Of a DNA stretch of 64,000 nucleotides, positions 7,893 to 17,950 are shown piece after piece (the stretch's first letter is position 1; each line of letters starts with the position of its first letter). The position numbers were made by a program, and so were the translations under genes. The notes below the pieces were generated by a model that ran no database searches, was not told where the DNA came from, and saw nothing but the letters and a program-made list of their open reading frames with translations. Source of the stretch: JANSWP01 sp041941305 (GTDB lineage Bacteria; Bacteroidota; Bacteroidia; Chitinophagales; Saprospiraceae); contig JBGTQJ010000007.1 in the NCBI GenBank assembly GCA_041941305.1, positions 186,001 to 250,000 on the forward strand, written 5' to 3'.

Positions 7893-9243
7893 TAGTATCC
7901 TTTCCCTGGCTCCTGACACCATTTCTCTGGAAAAAGCCAAACCACTTGCAACTACGCGAAAGTGGCGTAATTTAGGAGGCACCGAAAAAGTTGTTTGGGG
8001 AGAATGTAAAAGTGGTGGCGCAACTTACTACAAAACATTACTCAAACCTGAAGGGCCTGTATTTAACTGCAACTGCCCAAGCAGGAAGTATCCTTGCAAA
8101 CACTCCCTCGCCCTTTTGATGATTTTTGTTCAAAATTCTGATGCATTCAAAATTTCAGAGGATCTACCTGATTGGGTATTTGAATCCCTGGAAAATCTTC
8201 CACAACAAGGAAAAGAATTGAATACTTCAGGTAGAACGGAAGCACAAGAACAGCAACTCGCCGAGCAAAGAATCAAAAATCGAGAAAAGCGATTGTTCCA
8301 AATGGAAGCGGGTTTTAATGAACTGGAAATTTGGCTTTCTGATATTATCCGACAGGGGTTGGCAGTTTTGGAAGGGCAGTCTGATGTCTTTTTTAAAGAG
8401 ATATCAGAACGCATGGTGAATGCCAAATTAGGTAGCTTGGCCAGACGTATTCGAAATTTGGAAACGCTGATAGGACAAACGGACTGGCATGAAAAACTAC
8501 TAACTGAGATAGGTGAGATTTATTTATTGATCAAGGGTTTTAAAAACTTACACAAACTTCCACCTCAATTACAACAGGAATTGCTCAATGTCGCTGGAAT
8601 TAATTTTAAAAAGGAAGATTTATTGAGCCTGAGTGGCATTAAAGATACCTGGTTCATAATCGGGCAAACAGAAGGTAATGATGATGCAAATTTGTTTTAT
8701 CGCCGAACCTGGATTGTTGGAGAAAAAACCCAACGAATGGGCTTGATATTAGACTTTGCCTGGGGTTCCAACCCTTATGAACACAACTGGAAAACAGGAA
8801 CACAGTTTCTGGGAGAAATCATTTATTACCCCTCCGCTTATCCCTTGCGCGTTTTAATTAAAAATTTTGAATCGACAACAGCTCCAATTCACATTACGGG
8901 GTTTGAAAACTTTGATGCTTTACTACAAAAATATGCAGCTGCAATAGGTCAAAACCCCTGGTTGAATTTATTTCCTGCTTTTTTGGAAAATGTCATCCCC
9001 ACTTATCACAACAAACAATTTCTAATCATTGACTCGCATCAAAAACAACTAGAAGTTTTAGCAAAAGATGATTTGGGTTGGAAGATGTTGGCATTGAGTG
9101 GAGGGAAGCCTATTAATATTTTTGGGCAATGGGAGGGCAACTTTTTCGAACCCTTCAGTGCAGTTATAGATAGTGATTTTTTTCTTTTACAAGATATAAA
9201 ACCGCTACCCCGCCCCAATAGATGGAATAATTCTTTTTTCTGA
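7873..9243 (+). CDS. SWIM zinc-finger protein
   Basis: The SWIM motif CxCx6CxH is clear at residues 66-77 (FNCNCPSRKYPCKHS), a zinc-binding fold that contacts DNA or protein. The remaining 380 residues are helical and hydrophobic, with no enzyme motif that I recognise. Related Bacteroidota proteins often sit beside MoxR-type ATPase and VWA genes; none is present here. An upstream ATG at 7828 lies deep in gyrB. I prefer 7873 or 7879, which leaves a 14-20 bp overlap with the end of gyrB and suggests translational coupling. The role is unknown. Confidence 0.82.
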   Translation: MQMWIFNSILSLAPDTISLEKAKPLATTRKWRNLGGTEKVVWGECKSGGATYYKTLLKPEGPVFNCNCPSRKYPCKHSLALLMIFVQNSDAFKISEDLPDWVFESLENLPQQGKELNTSGRTEAQEQQLAEQRIKNREKRLFQMEAGFNELEIWLSDIIRQGLAVLEGQSDVFFKEISERMVNAKLGSLARRIRNLETLIGQTDWHEKLLTEIGEIYLLIKGFKNLHKLPPQLQQELLNVAGINFKKEDLLSLSGIKDTWFIIGQTEGNDDANLFYRRTWIVGEKTQRMGLILDFAWGSNPYEHNWKTGTQFLGEIIYYPSAYPLRVLIKNFESTTAPIHITGFENFDALLQKYAAAIGQNPWLNLFPAFLENVIPTYHNKQFLIIDSHQKQLEVLAKDDLGWKMLALSGGKPINIFGQWEGNFFEPFSAVIDSDFFLLQDIKPLPRPNRWNNSFF

Positions 9244-9292
9244 GTACCTAATAAATCTTATTAGGAAAAAAAATCATTTTATAAAATTGTTT

Positions 9293-11305
9293 TTAAGCTT
9301 CTTTTTTTTCCTCTGCATTTTTTTCTTTCTCCTCTATTGAACCATTTTGTTTTGCTTTTTCATTTCCATCCGAAAATGGTCTCTTACCAATCAATCTCTC
9401 CACATCAGATTTCAACAGCACCTCTTTTTCGAGTAATTGATTCGCAAGAATCTCCAATTCATTGCGTTTCTCTTTTAATAACGACTTCGCACGCTCGTAT
9501 TGAGAATCTACCAATCGCCTGACCTCCCCATCAATCATACTTGCGGTATCATCAGAATATGGCTTTTGAAATTGCTCATTTTGCATTCCGTAAAACGATA
9601 CCTGACCCACTTTTTCGTTCATCCCAAAAATAGCAACCATGCTGTAAGCCATTTTGGTCACTTGATCCAAATCATTTTGAGCACCTGTAGAGATCTTTCC
9701 AAATGTGATGGATTCTGCAGCGCGACCACCAAAGGTCATACACATCCGATCAAGCAATTGTTCGGTACGCGTGATATACTCTTCCTTTGGCAAATATTGA
9801 GCATAACCCAAGGTTCCAATTCCTCGCGGTACAATGGTTACTTTCACCAGAGGGGAAGCGTGTTCCAAAAACCAACCACATACTGCATGACCTGCTTCAT
9901 GGTAAGCAATGATCTTCTTCTCTTCAGGGGAAATGAGTTTATTTTTCTTCTCCAATCCGCCAATCACTCTATCCAAAGCGTAATTGAAATCATCCATATC
10001 TACAGCCGTCTTATTGCGGCGAGCTGCAATCAAAGCCGCTTCATTGCAAATATTGGCGATGTCTGCTCCTGCAAAGCCAGGTGTCATCTCGGATAAAGTC
10101 CCAGGTTCAATTTCGGTAGCAATTTTGATATTCTTGAGATGAACCCTAAATATCGCTTCTCGACCAACCAAATCAGGTCGGTCAATTCCAATTTGTCTGT
10201 CAAAACGTCCTGGGCGCAACAATGCAGTATCCAACACATCGGGACGATTGGTAGCAGCCATAAGGATAACCCCCTTGTCAGTGCTAAATCCGTCCATTTC
10301 TACAAGCAATTGATTTAGGGTATTTTCTCGTTCATCATTTCCACCCTGAAAACCCGATCGTCCTCTTGCACGACCAATTGCATCGATTTCATCAATAAAA
10401 ACGATACATGGTGCTTTTTCCCGAGCTTGTCTGAAGAGATCCCGAACTCTGGAAGCTCCAACTCCCACAAACATTTCCACAAAATCAGAACCTGAAATAG
10501 AAAAGAAGGGGACATTCGCCTCTCCGGCAACAGCTTTTGCCAAAAGGGTTTTTCCAGTACCAGGAGGGCCAACGAGCAAAACTCCTTTTGGGATTTTACC
10601 TCCGAGGGAAGTATATTTTTTAGGATTTTTTAGAAAATCAACCACTTCCATTACTTCTTCCTTGGCTTCATCAAGTCCTGCTACATCTTCGAAAGTGACA
10701 TTGACTTTTGCATTTTGATCAAACAGCGTAGCTTTTGATTTTCCGATATTAAATATCTGAGCACCTGGTCCTCCAGCACCGCCACTTACCCGACGCATAA
10801 TGAAAATCCAGATAGCGACAATAATGATGATGGGAAGCACCCAGCTCAGGATAGGGGCCAGGTAATTTGGTTTTGTTACATTGACAGCATATAATCTGTT
10901 TTCATCGGCAATCTTAGCCTTATCCTGTATTTTCTCCAATCGCTCTTCCAGAAATTCGGCTGAACTGGTTTCGAATCGATAATGAGGTCGGTTTTTACTA
11001 AATCCTCCTTTTGAAGCGTCTTCGTATTTTTTATCACCCAGCTTGGATGGTTTGATATAAACCTGAGCCAGTTTATCATTGACGACCTCCAGTTTTTCAA
11101 TATCACCATCTACCACCATTTGTTGGAAGCGCGGCCATTGTATGGGTTCATTATTGTACTCTCCGAGATCAATAAAATTCAACCCCAACAAAAACAAGGC
11201 AATGACTCCATAAATCCAATAGGAATTGAATTTTGGTGGCTGCGGATTCTGATTGCCATCCTGCTCTTGATTCGAATTATTATTTTTTTGATTATTATTT
11301 TCCAT
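9293..11305 (-). CDS. ftsH: ATP-dependent zinc metalloprotease FtsH
   Basis: The protein is 670 residues from the chosen start. It has an Asn/Gln-rich N-terminus, two membrane helices (about 25-45 and 150-170) flanking a periplasmic domain, an AAA+ domain with Walker A GPPGTGKT near residue 245 and Walker B CIVFIDEIDAIG, and an M41 protease domain with the zinc motif HEAGH near 470. It degrades membrane and regulatory proteins at the inner membrane. An ATG 54 bp upstream (11359) is possible, but MENNN fits the family's N-termini better. It lies downstream of rsfS on the same strand, an arrangement common in Bacteroidota. The tail is rich in Glu/Lys. Confidence 0.95.
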   Translation of the reverse strand: MENNNQKNNNSNQEQDGNQNPQPPKFNSYWIYGVIALFLLGLNFIDLGEYNNEPIQWPRFQQMVVDGDIEKLEVVNDKLAQVYIKPSKLGDKKYEDASKGGFSKNRPHYRFETSSAEFLEERLEKIQDKAKIADENRLYAVNVTKPNYLAPILSWVLPIIIIVAIWIFIMRRVSGGAGGPGAQIFNIGKSKATLFDQNAKVNVTFEDVAGLDEAKEEVMEVVDFLKNPKKYTSLGGKIPKGVLLVGPPGTGKTLLAKAVAGEANVPFFSISGSDFVEMFVGVGASRVRDLFRQAREKAPCIVFIDEIDAIGRARGRSGFQGGNDERENTLNQLLVEMDGFSTDKGVILMAATNRPDVLDTALLRPGRFDRQIGIDRPDLVGREAIFRVHLKNIKIATEIEPGTLSEMTPGFAGADIANICNEAALIAARRNKTAVDMDDFNYALDRVIGGLEKKNKLISPEEKKIIAYHEAGHAVCGWFLEHASPLVKVTIVPRGIGTLGYAQYLPKEEYITRTEQLLDRMCMTFGGRAAESITFGKISTGAQNDLDQVTKMAYSMVAIFGMNEKVGQVSFYGMQNEQFQKPYSDDTASMIDGEVRRLVDSQYERAKSLLKEKRNELEILANQLLEKEVLLKSDVERLIGKRPFSDGNEKAKQNGSIEEKEKNAEEKKEA

Positions 11306-11375
11306 TGATGTTTTTCCGAAAAGGAAAGTTTTAAAATTAGGTTTCGCAATCTCTCCCAATACCTAATCACTTAAT

Positions 11376-11759
11376 TTACAATGTTTCATATTCCGTGAAA
11401 ACGGCGTCACTCCACAAGTCCTCCAATTGATAGAAGGATCGTGTCTCCTTGTAAAAGACGTGTATTACGATGTCAAAGTAATCTAAACAAATCCAAGTGG
11501 CATGTTGTTGTCCTTCAAAATGAAGCGGAAGTGTCCCTCCCTCTTTTTTCAATCGACCATAAATATTATCTGCTATTGCTTTTACCTGAACGTTGGAATC
11601 GCCCTCACAAATGAAGAAATAGTCCGTGGGAGCATCATCCAATTTTCTCAAATCCAGCTTCACTATATTTTTTCCTTTAATATCAAGAATACTGTCCAGT
11701 ATCAATTCATTCATTTCTTCTGTCGTCAGTTCTTGATTTACAGCCTCTTGTGTACTCAA
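11376..11759 (-). CDS. rsfS: Ribosomal silencing factor RsfS
   Basis: The 127-residue protein belongs to the RsfS/YbeB/Iojap family. It shows the conserved core DYFFICEGDSNVQVKAIADN followed by W.CLDYFDIVIHVF and YQLEDLW. RsfS binds uL14 on the large ribosomal subunit and blocks subunit joining when nutrients are scarce. It is the first gene of an rsfS-ftsH unit, 70 bp before the chosen ftsH start, and is divergent from birA. The length is typical of the family. Confidence 0.93.
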   Translation of the reverse strand: MSTQEAVNQELTTEEMNELILDSILDIKGKNIVKLDLRKLDDAPTDYFFICEGDSNVQVKAIADNIYGRLKKEGGTLPLHFEGQQHATWICLDYFDIVIHVFYKETRSFYQLEDLWSDAVFTEYETL

Positions 11760-11896
11760 ATTTGATTTTTTTTATCTTTATTTATGGCTTCATTGGTTCT
11801 TTTCTTATCTCCCAATTTTAAAGAGAGCATTTTTTAAGCATGAAATTGCCTTAACAATGAACCAATAAAAGAATAAAATTACTAAAATATTTCCGT

Positions 11897-12658
11897 TTGG
11901 AAACTCTAAACACCTTATTTGTAGGGAAGGTTTTAAAAGAACTCCCAAAATTGGCATCTACCAATCAATATGCACTTTCGCTGCTTTCAAAAAGCAAACC
12001 AATTGAAGGAACTGTCATTTCGACGGATGATCAGTATCAGGGAAGAGGACAAATTGGCAGTGGCTGGGAAAGTGAACCTCGGAAGAACATTACTATAAGC
12101 TTAATCCTTTACCCTACCTTCTTACCCATTAAGAATCAGTTTCTATTAAATCAAGCCATTTCATTAAGTGTTATGGATTGTATTCAAAAGTTTCTTCCAG
12201 GCAACGTAAAAATCAAATGGTCAAACGATATTTATATTGAAAACAATAAAGTTAGTGGCATCTTAATCCAAAACAATCTGTCTAACTCAAGAATTTACTC
12301 CAGCATAATAGGAATCGGCATCAATGTCAATCAAACCAAATTTATTACCCAACCACCTAATCCTACCTCGTTCAAGCTTGAAACATGGCAAGAATTTGAC
12401 TTACAGGTTGTTAGAAATGAATTATGCCATTGCCTGGAAATTCGATATCTACAGTTAAAAGCTGGGAAAATAGCCCTGCTCCAGGATGATTACCTTCAAA
12501 ACTTATATCGCTTTGAGAAAATGGCTCTATATCAAAGATTAAATGAAGATGTGTTTTATGGGAAAATTATCGGTATTGAAAACTCCGGGAAATTGAAGAT
12601 TGAAGATGAGTTTGGAGTGGTGGAATCCTTTGCTGTGAAGGAGATAAGATTTTTATAA
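11897..12658 (+). CDS. birA: Biotin-[acetyl-CoA-carboxylase] ligase
   Basis: The 253-residue protein shows the BirA catalytic core: STNQYA, DDQYQGRGQIGSGW (biotinyl-AMP loop with GRG), IKWSNDI and the Lys-containing GILIQ segment, then GIGINVNQ. It activates biotin and attaches it to the carboxylase carrier protein. There is no N-terminal helix-turn-helix, so it is a group I ligase with no repressor role. The start is TTG: the frame is closed by TGA at 11858 and no ATG or GTG lies between that stop and the conserved region. It is divergent from rsfS, as in many relatives. Confidence 0.9.
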   Translation: METLNTLFVGKVLKELPKLASTNQYALSLLSKSKPIEGTVISTDDQYQGRGQIGSGWESEPRKNITISLILYPTFLPIKNQFLLNQAISLSVMDCIQKFLPGNVKIKWSNDIYIENNKVSGILIQNNLSNSRIYSSIIGIGINVNQTKFITQPPNPTSFKLETWQEFDLQVVRNELCHCLEIRYLQLKAGKIALLQDDYLQNLYRFEKMALYQRLNEDVFYGKIIGIENSGKLKIEDEFGVVESFAVKEIRFL

Positions 12659-12666
12659 TCCATTGT

Positions 12667-12957
12667 TCATCCTTGACGCAAACTACTTGGTGACATACCA
12701 AATTCCTCGAGAAACAACCTTGAAAAATATCCTGGATGGTTAAAACCTACCTCAAAACAGATTTCTGAAACATTTAAGTGGGTAGTTTCAAGCAACTCTT
12801 TGGCTTTTTCAAGTCGCATTGAGTGTATGAGATGGGTTGCAGATTTGCCAGTAAGCGCTTTTAGTTTGCGAAACAGGTTCGAGCGACTCATGTGTAAGGT
12901 TTTACACAATTGAGGCATTCCAAAATTTTCATCTGATAAATTTTCTTCTATAAATCG
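12667..12957 (-). pseudogene. AraC-type DNA-binding domain remnant
   Basis: The frame opens right after a stop at 12958 and reads at once into the HTH_18 domain (FIEENLSDENFGM, MSRSNLFRKLKALTGKS, ISEICFEVGFNHPGYFSRLF). This is the C-terminal DNA-binding part of large AraC regulators such as hybrid two-component or TPR-AraC proteins. The usual sensor and receiver part is missing, and the first ATG (12918) falls inside the domain. The upstream DNA instead holds the cut-off end of the beta-helix gene. The simplest reading is a deletion that joined two genes, leaving a non-functional remnant; a misassembly would look the same. Confidence 0.75.
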
Positions 12958-15713
12958 TTATTCAGTATTTTGCAATTCTTTATCATCGCTTTCATACCTG
13001 GGGATGTGTTGAAAATAGATAATCCTCCGTACGGACCATCAGAAGAATTACCATCAATAATGCAGTTCTCAACTAAATATTTGGCAGGTCTTTCATTATA
13101 AAGAGCCAGGCCGCCTCCATCATTAGTTGTGTGATTGTTGGTAAATGTGCATTGGGAAATGCTGTATTCAAAATAACCGGCATCTGTTCCACTACCAATG
13201 CTAAGTCCGGCATCGTTATAGGAAACATTGGAATCAAAGGTATTATTGAAAACATTTACAGATCCTGTGGAAGAACTGTCAAAACCATAGATGGCTGCTC
13301 CTGCTCCTGACAAACCTGTAGAATTATTAATAAAATCCGAATTGGAAAGGGTAAGGTTGTTATTGAATCCCAAGAGCGAAGCCCGCAAACCTCCCCCCAC
13401 CCACATTTCATTGTGATTTTGAGAAAAGGTACAACTGTCAACCATCATAGTCGCGTGATTTGCATTTTCTACAATAAATAAATCAAGTCCGCTTGCATGG
13501 TAGATGCTTTCATTGCCTACGAAACTGCAATTGGTAACTGTAGCAGTAGTAAAGTTGCCTTGATTTATAATACCTGCTCCCCCTGCCACATGTGCTGTTG
13601 TATTGCTTTCGAAAGTACATTGGTCAAGCGTAATATTGGTATTTTCAACAGCCTCGCTGATGAAACAGCAAAAACCACCTCCCCCGGAATCAACCCAAGG
13701 TGGAAGTACAGGAGCTGTTGAGTTTTCTTTAAAGGTCGTATTGATAATTTCAATGACGGCATCATCCCCGTTAACCAAAGCGTAAATTCCTCCACCAAAG
13801 ACAGCCGAATTTCCCTCAAAAGTGCAATTAAGGACGGACAATGTTGAATTGGGGATATGGGAATTAAATCCAATAGCTCCCGCATGTCTTGGGCTCACAT
13901 TATTTGTAAAAGTTACGCCATCAAGAAAGCCGTTGGAATTCCATAACCAAACTCCGCCTGACCAATCTGCCATATTATTATCAAAGTTACATTGAAGGAT
14001 AGTAACACCTTCGCCGTGCACTCCGGAAGCAGTAATGGCGCCTCCGTTGCTATCGCCATTAAATTCGGTACGGTTATTCTTAAAGTCACAATGCTCAAAG
14101 GTGATGCCCTGTGCTGTTTGGGATTGTACCTGAGCTGCTCCTCCATCAGCGGAAGCATAGTTTTGGGTAAAAAGACAATTTCGGATGACAGGCGCTCCCT
14201 CCGAAAAAACAGCCCCTCCTTTTGTTTGTGCATTATCACCCGATCCGTCTGCATACCCATTCCGAATCGTAAACCCATCAATCACAGTCGCATTTGTAAT
14301 CGTGGAATGAACTGTCACCAGCGTCATCACATTGTCCGATTTGAAATTGTCAAAATCATCGTCCACATCATTGCCATTCAAATCGCCTGAAAGGATGGTG
14401 GGGTACATTTCAAAGTTTCTTTCTGATAGGTTGCACTCCGACCCGGAGAAGCCACCATAGACTTTTAGGTTTTTATCCATCAAAAAAGTAGCGGTGGAGG
14501 CACCTCCGGGCGCATCGGGCAAATAGGTGCCTTCCGCAACCCAGATTTCATCGCCTTCTTTTGCATTTGCAAAGGCATCCTGCAAGTCGGTATAGGCATC
14601 CGACCAGGAGCTGCCGTCGTTGTTGCCGTTGGCATTTTGGTTGACGTAGGTGCGGCCATATAGGGGGTTGCCTACCCATTTGTGCAAGGCCCCATTGGCA
14701 CCAATACCAGCGCCTCCAGCCATCCAACCAAGGTTGGTGGATTTGAAGGTCGCCACCCCGGCGATGGATTGGTTATCCAACAATTCCCAGGTCTCGCCCA
14801 AATCAGTGGATATGGTAGTAATGCTATCCCGCCAGGAGACACCCATGAAAACCCTTGAGCAGGGAATAGCTGTTACTTCTGTAAATTGGTAATCATAATT
14901 CACAGGTTCCCATGTCACACCCCCATCTGAAGTTTTAGCGAGATGAGAATTAGGTTCAGAAGAGGGGAAATAATAAAGTGCAATTCCGTTTTTATCATCC
15001 ACAAAGGCAATGGAAGAAATGCAGGCAGTATTGCCTAAACCAGCAGGAAATGCCTCCCAGCTATTTCCCATGTCAAGACTTCTGAAAACCCGGCCCTTCG
15101 TGGTGCCAAACCATAAAATATCCCCGAAAACTCCCATCCCGTTTACGATACTTGAAGTGATGGTACCTTCATCAGATTGAAAACCGAGTATAGTGCCTGT
15201 GGTCCAGGTCATACCTCCATTTGTGGTTCTTGCAATATGTTGCTCATTGATGCCGACACCATCCTGGTCATCGAAAAAATGCAACATAAAGCCTCCGGCA
15301 TCATGGTTTAAAACTTCTGTCCAGCTGTCCCCGCCATCCGTGGTGCGAAAAATTCCTCTTCCCCCGGGAGGTCCGAGATTTTGAGTGGTTATGAAGGCGG
15401 TATTTTCATCAAAGGTATGGATGTCACGACTGATCCTGCCCATGGCTTCTTCGATGTCTTTTACAACCCATGTCTCTCCACCATCTGTGGATTCCAACAA
15501 AATAGGGATATGGCTTGAAGGAATGGGTGGATTGTCAACTGTGATATCATTTGCCAATGCCCAGATAACCTGTTCATTGACAATGGAAATGCTGTAGACG
15601 AGATAATTGTCAGGCAGTGTACCAGGAGCTTTTGACTCCCAAACTTGTGCCGAAATTTCAAAAACAAAACTTGTAAAAAGAAAAAAGCACAAATAGGTAA
15701 AGATTGTTTTCAT
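12948..15713 (-). CDS. Secreted BNR-repeat plus parallel beta-helix protein, C-terminally truncated
   Basis: The 921-residue protein has a signal peptide (FLFTSFVFEISA). A BNR/Vps10-like propeller follows (repeated STDGGETW, TTDGGDSW, TSDGGVTW; about 25-370), then the linker NANGNNDGSSWSDAY and a right-handed beta-helix of the polymorphic outer-membrane-protein kind (about 395-921, repeated GG-hydrophobic and NCTF-like turns). Such proteins are exported by T9SS and displayed on the surface. This one stops in the middle of a helix coil (ILNNDL) with no C-terminal sorting domain, and the following DNA belongs to an AraC-type gene. It is therefore probably truncated and may not be anchored or secreted properly. 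Confidence 0.85.
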   Translation of the reverse strand: MKTIFTYLCFFLFTSFVFEISAQVWESKAPGTLPDNYLVYSISIVNEQVIWALANDITVDNPPIPSSHIPILLESTDGGETWVVKDIEEAMGRISRDIHTFDENTAFITTQNLGPPGGRGIFRTTDGGDSWTEVLNHDAGGFMLHFFDDQDGVGINEQHIARTTNGGMTWTTGTILGFQSDEGTITSSIVNGMGVFGDILWFGTTKGRVFRSLDMGNSWEAFPAGLGNTACISSIAFVDDKNGIALYYFPSSEPNSHLAKTSDGGVTWEPVNYDYQFTEVTAIPCSRVFMGVSWRDSITTISTDLGETWELLDNQSIAGVATFKSTNLGWMAGGAGIGANGALHKWVGNPLYGRTYVNQNANGNNDGSSWSDAYTDLQDAFANAKEGDEIWVAEGTYLPDAPGGASTATFLMDKNLKVYGGFSGSECNLSERNFEMYPTILSGDLNGNDVDDDFDNFKSDNVMTLVTVHSTITNATVIDGFTIRNGYADGSGDNAQTKGGAVFSEGAPVIRNCLFTQNYASADGGAAQVQSQTAQGITFEHCDFKNNRTEFNGDSNGGAITASGVHGEGVTILQCNFDNNMADWSGGVWLWNSNGFLDGVTFTNNVSPRHAGAIGFNSHIPNSTLSVLNCTFEGNSAVFGGGIYALVNGDDAVIEIINTTFKENSTAPVLPPWVDSGGGGFCCFISEAVENTNITLDQCTFESNTTAHVAGGAGIINQGNFTTATVTNCSFVGNESIYHASGLDLFIVENANHATMMVDSCTFSQNHNEMWVGGGLRASLLGFNNNLTLSNSDFINNSTGLSGAGAAIYGFDSSSTGSVNVFNNTFDSNVSYNDAGLSIGSGTDAGYFEYSISQCTFTNNHTTNDGGGLALYNERPAKYLVENCIIDGNSSDGPYGGLSIFNTSPGMKAMIKNCKILNNDL

Positions 15714-15840
15714 GGCGTATGAATTTTAGAAAGGTAAATAAAAATATACACCACAAAGCTGTTGTTCTTCTGGTCGAAGCGCTTCACCTATTGTTGAAAA
15801 AGCTTATACAAATGTTGTTTTTGGAGGTAAGGATCAGGTC

Positions 15841-15895
15841 GTTTCACTGTAAAAGGTCAGACTTTAGGCTTTAATCTGACCTCTTACAGTGAAAC
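15841..15895. repeat. 21-bp inverted repeat downstream of uvrC
   Basis: Arms gtttcactgtaaaaggtcaga (15841-15861) and 15875-15895 pair with one mismatch in 21 around a 13-nt loop. No T-run follows on the minus strand, so it is not a classic terminator. The rest of the 315-bp spacer (15714-16028) holds a shorter hairpin, gagtccctttcggtgactc, near 15985-16005, and otherwise nothing I can identify. Confidence 0.7.
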
Positions 15896-16028
15896 AATCT
15901 CGCACGAGATTTTACATTAGGTAATAAGCAGAGCCTCTCGCCTGTGGGATAGGTTGAGTGAGGACTCTGCGGTAATTTTGAAGCCACAGAGTCCCTTTCG
16001 GTGACTCCGTTTGTTATATATAAGAGCG

Positions 16029-17837
16029 CTACTCCTCCTCTTCAAAATAATTCACAATCTTCTTGGCATTGCCAAGTCCAATCACTTCTGAAATAGCAGT
16101 GATACCAGCTGCCCGTATTTTCTTCACAGAACCAAAATGCTTCAACAATTTTTCTGCGGTCTTGTCTCCAATACCCTGGATATCCGTCAACTCAGTTGTC
16201 GTAAAAAACTGTGATCGCTTCGTTCTATGAAAAGTGATGGCAAAGCGATGCGCTTCATTTCTGGCTTGTTGTATGAGTTTTAATGATTCAGATTTCTTGT
16301 TGATATACAAGGGTATCGGATCTTCGGCGAAGAAGATCTCTTCGAGTCGTTTGGCAATTCCGATAACCGTCACTTTTTCCAGAATGCCCAAGGCTTTCAA
16401 GCTTTTTACAGCAGCGCTCAGTTGTCCTTTTCCTCCGTCAATAACGATTAACTGTGGGAGGGTTTGATCTTCTGCTAACAATCGCCTGTACCTTCGATGT
16501 ACCACTTCTTCCATGGATGCAAAATCATTTGGTCCTTCAACGGTCTTGATGTTGTAATGACGGTAATCCTTTTTGGATGGTTTGGCATTTTTAAATACTA
16601 CACATGAAGAGGTAGGATATGAGCCTTGTAAATTGGAGTTGTCAAAACACTCGATGTGTAGTGGTAATTCCTCCATTTGCAAATCTTCCTGGAGGGTGCG
16701 CAAAATTCTTTCTGAAGAGGTTTGACGGCGTATTTGAGTCAATTCCTGCTTCTTCTTTTGCATCAGAAAGTATTGAACATTCTTTTGGGAGAGTTCCACT
16801 AATTTACGCTTGTCTCCGATTTTGGGAACAACGACTTTCAGATCTTCTTCCGGTACGTTGACCTCAAATGGCACTAAAATCTCAGGTGCAATGCTGCTAA
16901 ATTTTTCTCTTAAATTCGGAATGGTATAGGTCAGTAAATCCTGTTCATCGTCATCCAGATTTTTGACCATTTCCTGAGTGTAGGTATTAATAATTGCTCC
17001 GTTCACAATTTTCAAATAATTGACATAAGCATTCTTTTCATCGCTGGCTATGGAAAACACATCTACATCTTTAATGGTAGTACTTACTACGGTGGATTTT
17101 CCCTGATAATCCTCAAAAGCCGTCAATTTCTCCTTGATTTGCTGAGCTTTCTCAAATTCCAGATTCTCGGCATGTACCTGCATCCGATCTTTAAAATGTC
17201 GTTTCACCATTCCAAAGTTACCCTTCAAAATATTTTTTATCTGCTCAATTTTGTCATTGTAACTTTCCTCGTCTTCCAAGTCCTCGCAGGGTCCCATACA
17301 GTTTTTGATGTGGTACTCGAGGCACAGCTTGAATTTTCCTTTTTCGATATTGGATTGTGAAAGATTGTAGCTACAGGTACGAAGAGGAAAGAGCGTTTTG
17401 ATCAACTCTAAAATAATCTTCAATCGGGTTTTAGAAGTATATGGACCAAAATAGGTAGAACCATCTCTCCGAAACACCTTCCTCGTAATGAAAACCCTTG
17501 GAAACCGTTCATTTTTCACACAGATGTAGTTGTAAGACTTTCCATCCTTCAGCATCACATTATACCTAGGCTGATATTTTTTAATCAGGGTATTTTCCAA
17601 AAGCAAGGCATCCGTCTCCGTTTCGACAATTGTGTATTCAAAACGATGCGCATTCTTGACCATCGTTTTGGTCTTGTTCATCTGATGTTTCCTGGATCCA
17701 AAGTAAGAAGCCAGCCTGTTTTTCAGGTTTTTGGCTTTGCCCACATACAAAACAATATCCTCGACATCTAAAAAACGATAGACGCCTGGCTCCTTTGGCA
17801 AGGTGTGTGCAATCTTTTTATAATCCTCAGTCGTCAT
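16029..17837 (-). CDS. uvrC: UvrABC system protein C
   Basis: The 602-residue excinuclease subunit makes the two incisions around DNA lesions in nucleotide excision repair. The order of domains is canonical: GIY-YIG nuclease (EPGVYRFLDVEDIVLYVGKA, about 15-95), a cysteine cluster near 160-185, the UVR motif that binds UvrB (EFEKAQQIKEKL, about 205-235), an RNase H-like C-terminal nuclease (IVIDGGKGQLSAA) and a double helix-hairpin-helix at the end (IQGIGDKTAEKLLKHFGS). Its length is normal and it stands alone, divergent from the S9 peptidase gene. Confidence 0.96.
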   Translation of the reverse strand: MTTEDYKKIAHTLPKEPGVYRFLDVEDIVLYVGKAKNLKNRLASYFGSRKHQMNKTKTMVKNAHRFEYTIVETETDALLLENTLIKKYQPRYNVMLKDGKSYNYICVKNERFPRVFITRKVFRRDGSTYFGPYTSKTRLKIILELIKTLFPLRTCSYNLSQSNIEKGKFKLCLEYHIKNCMGPCEDLEDEESYNDKIEQIKNILKGNFGMVKRHFKDRMQVHAENLEFEKAQQIKEKLTAFEDYQGKSTVVSTTIKDVDVFSIASDEKNAYVNYLKIVNGAIINTYTQEMVKNLDDDEQDLLTYTIPNLREKFSSIAPEILVPFEVNVPEEDLKVVVPKIGDKRKLVELSQKNVQYFLMQKKKQELTQIRRQTSSERILRTLQEDLQMEELPLHIECFDNSNLQGSYPTSSCVVFKNAKPSKKDYRHYNIKTVEGPNDFASMEEVVHRRYRRLLAEDQTLPQLIVIDGGKGQLSAAVKSLKALGILEKVTVIGIAKRLEEIFFAEDPIPLYINKKSESLKLIQQARNEAHRFAITFHRTKRSQFFTTTELTDIQGIGDKTAEKLLKHFGSVKKIRAAGITAISEVIGLGNAKKIVNYFEEEE

Positions 17838-17950
17838 ATTAATGCTGTAATGCTATGATGCTGCAATACTACGATATTTTAATATTGTGATTCTACAATT
17901 CTAGAATGCTTTGATGTAAAAAAACATAGCAGCATGGTAGAATTTTAGCA

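Noticed and set aside
12666..12666. A full AraC regulator made of the 83 codons from ATG 12918
   Set aside because: The ATG lies inside the HTH domain and the conserved sequence starts upstream of it, so it is a remnant.
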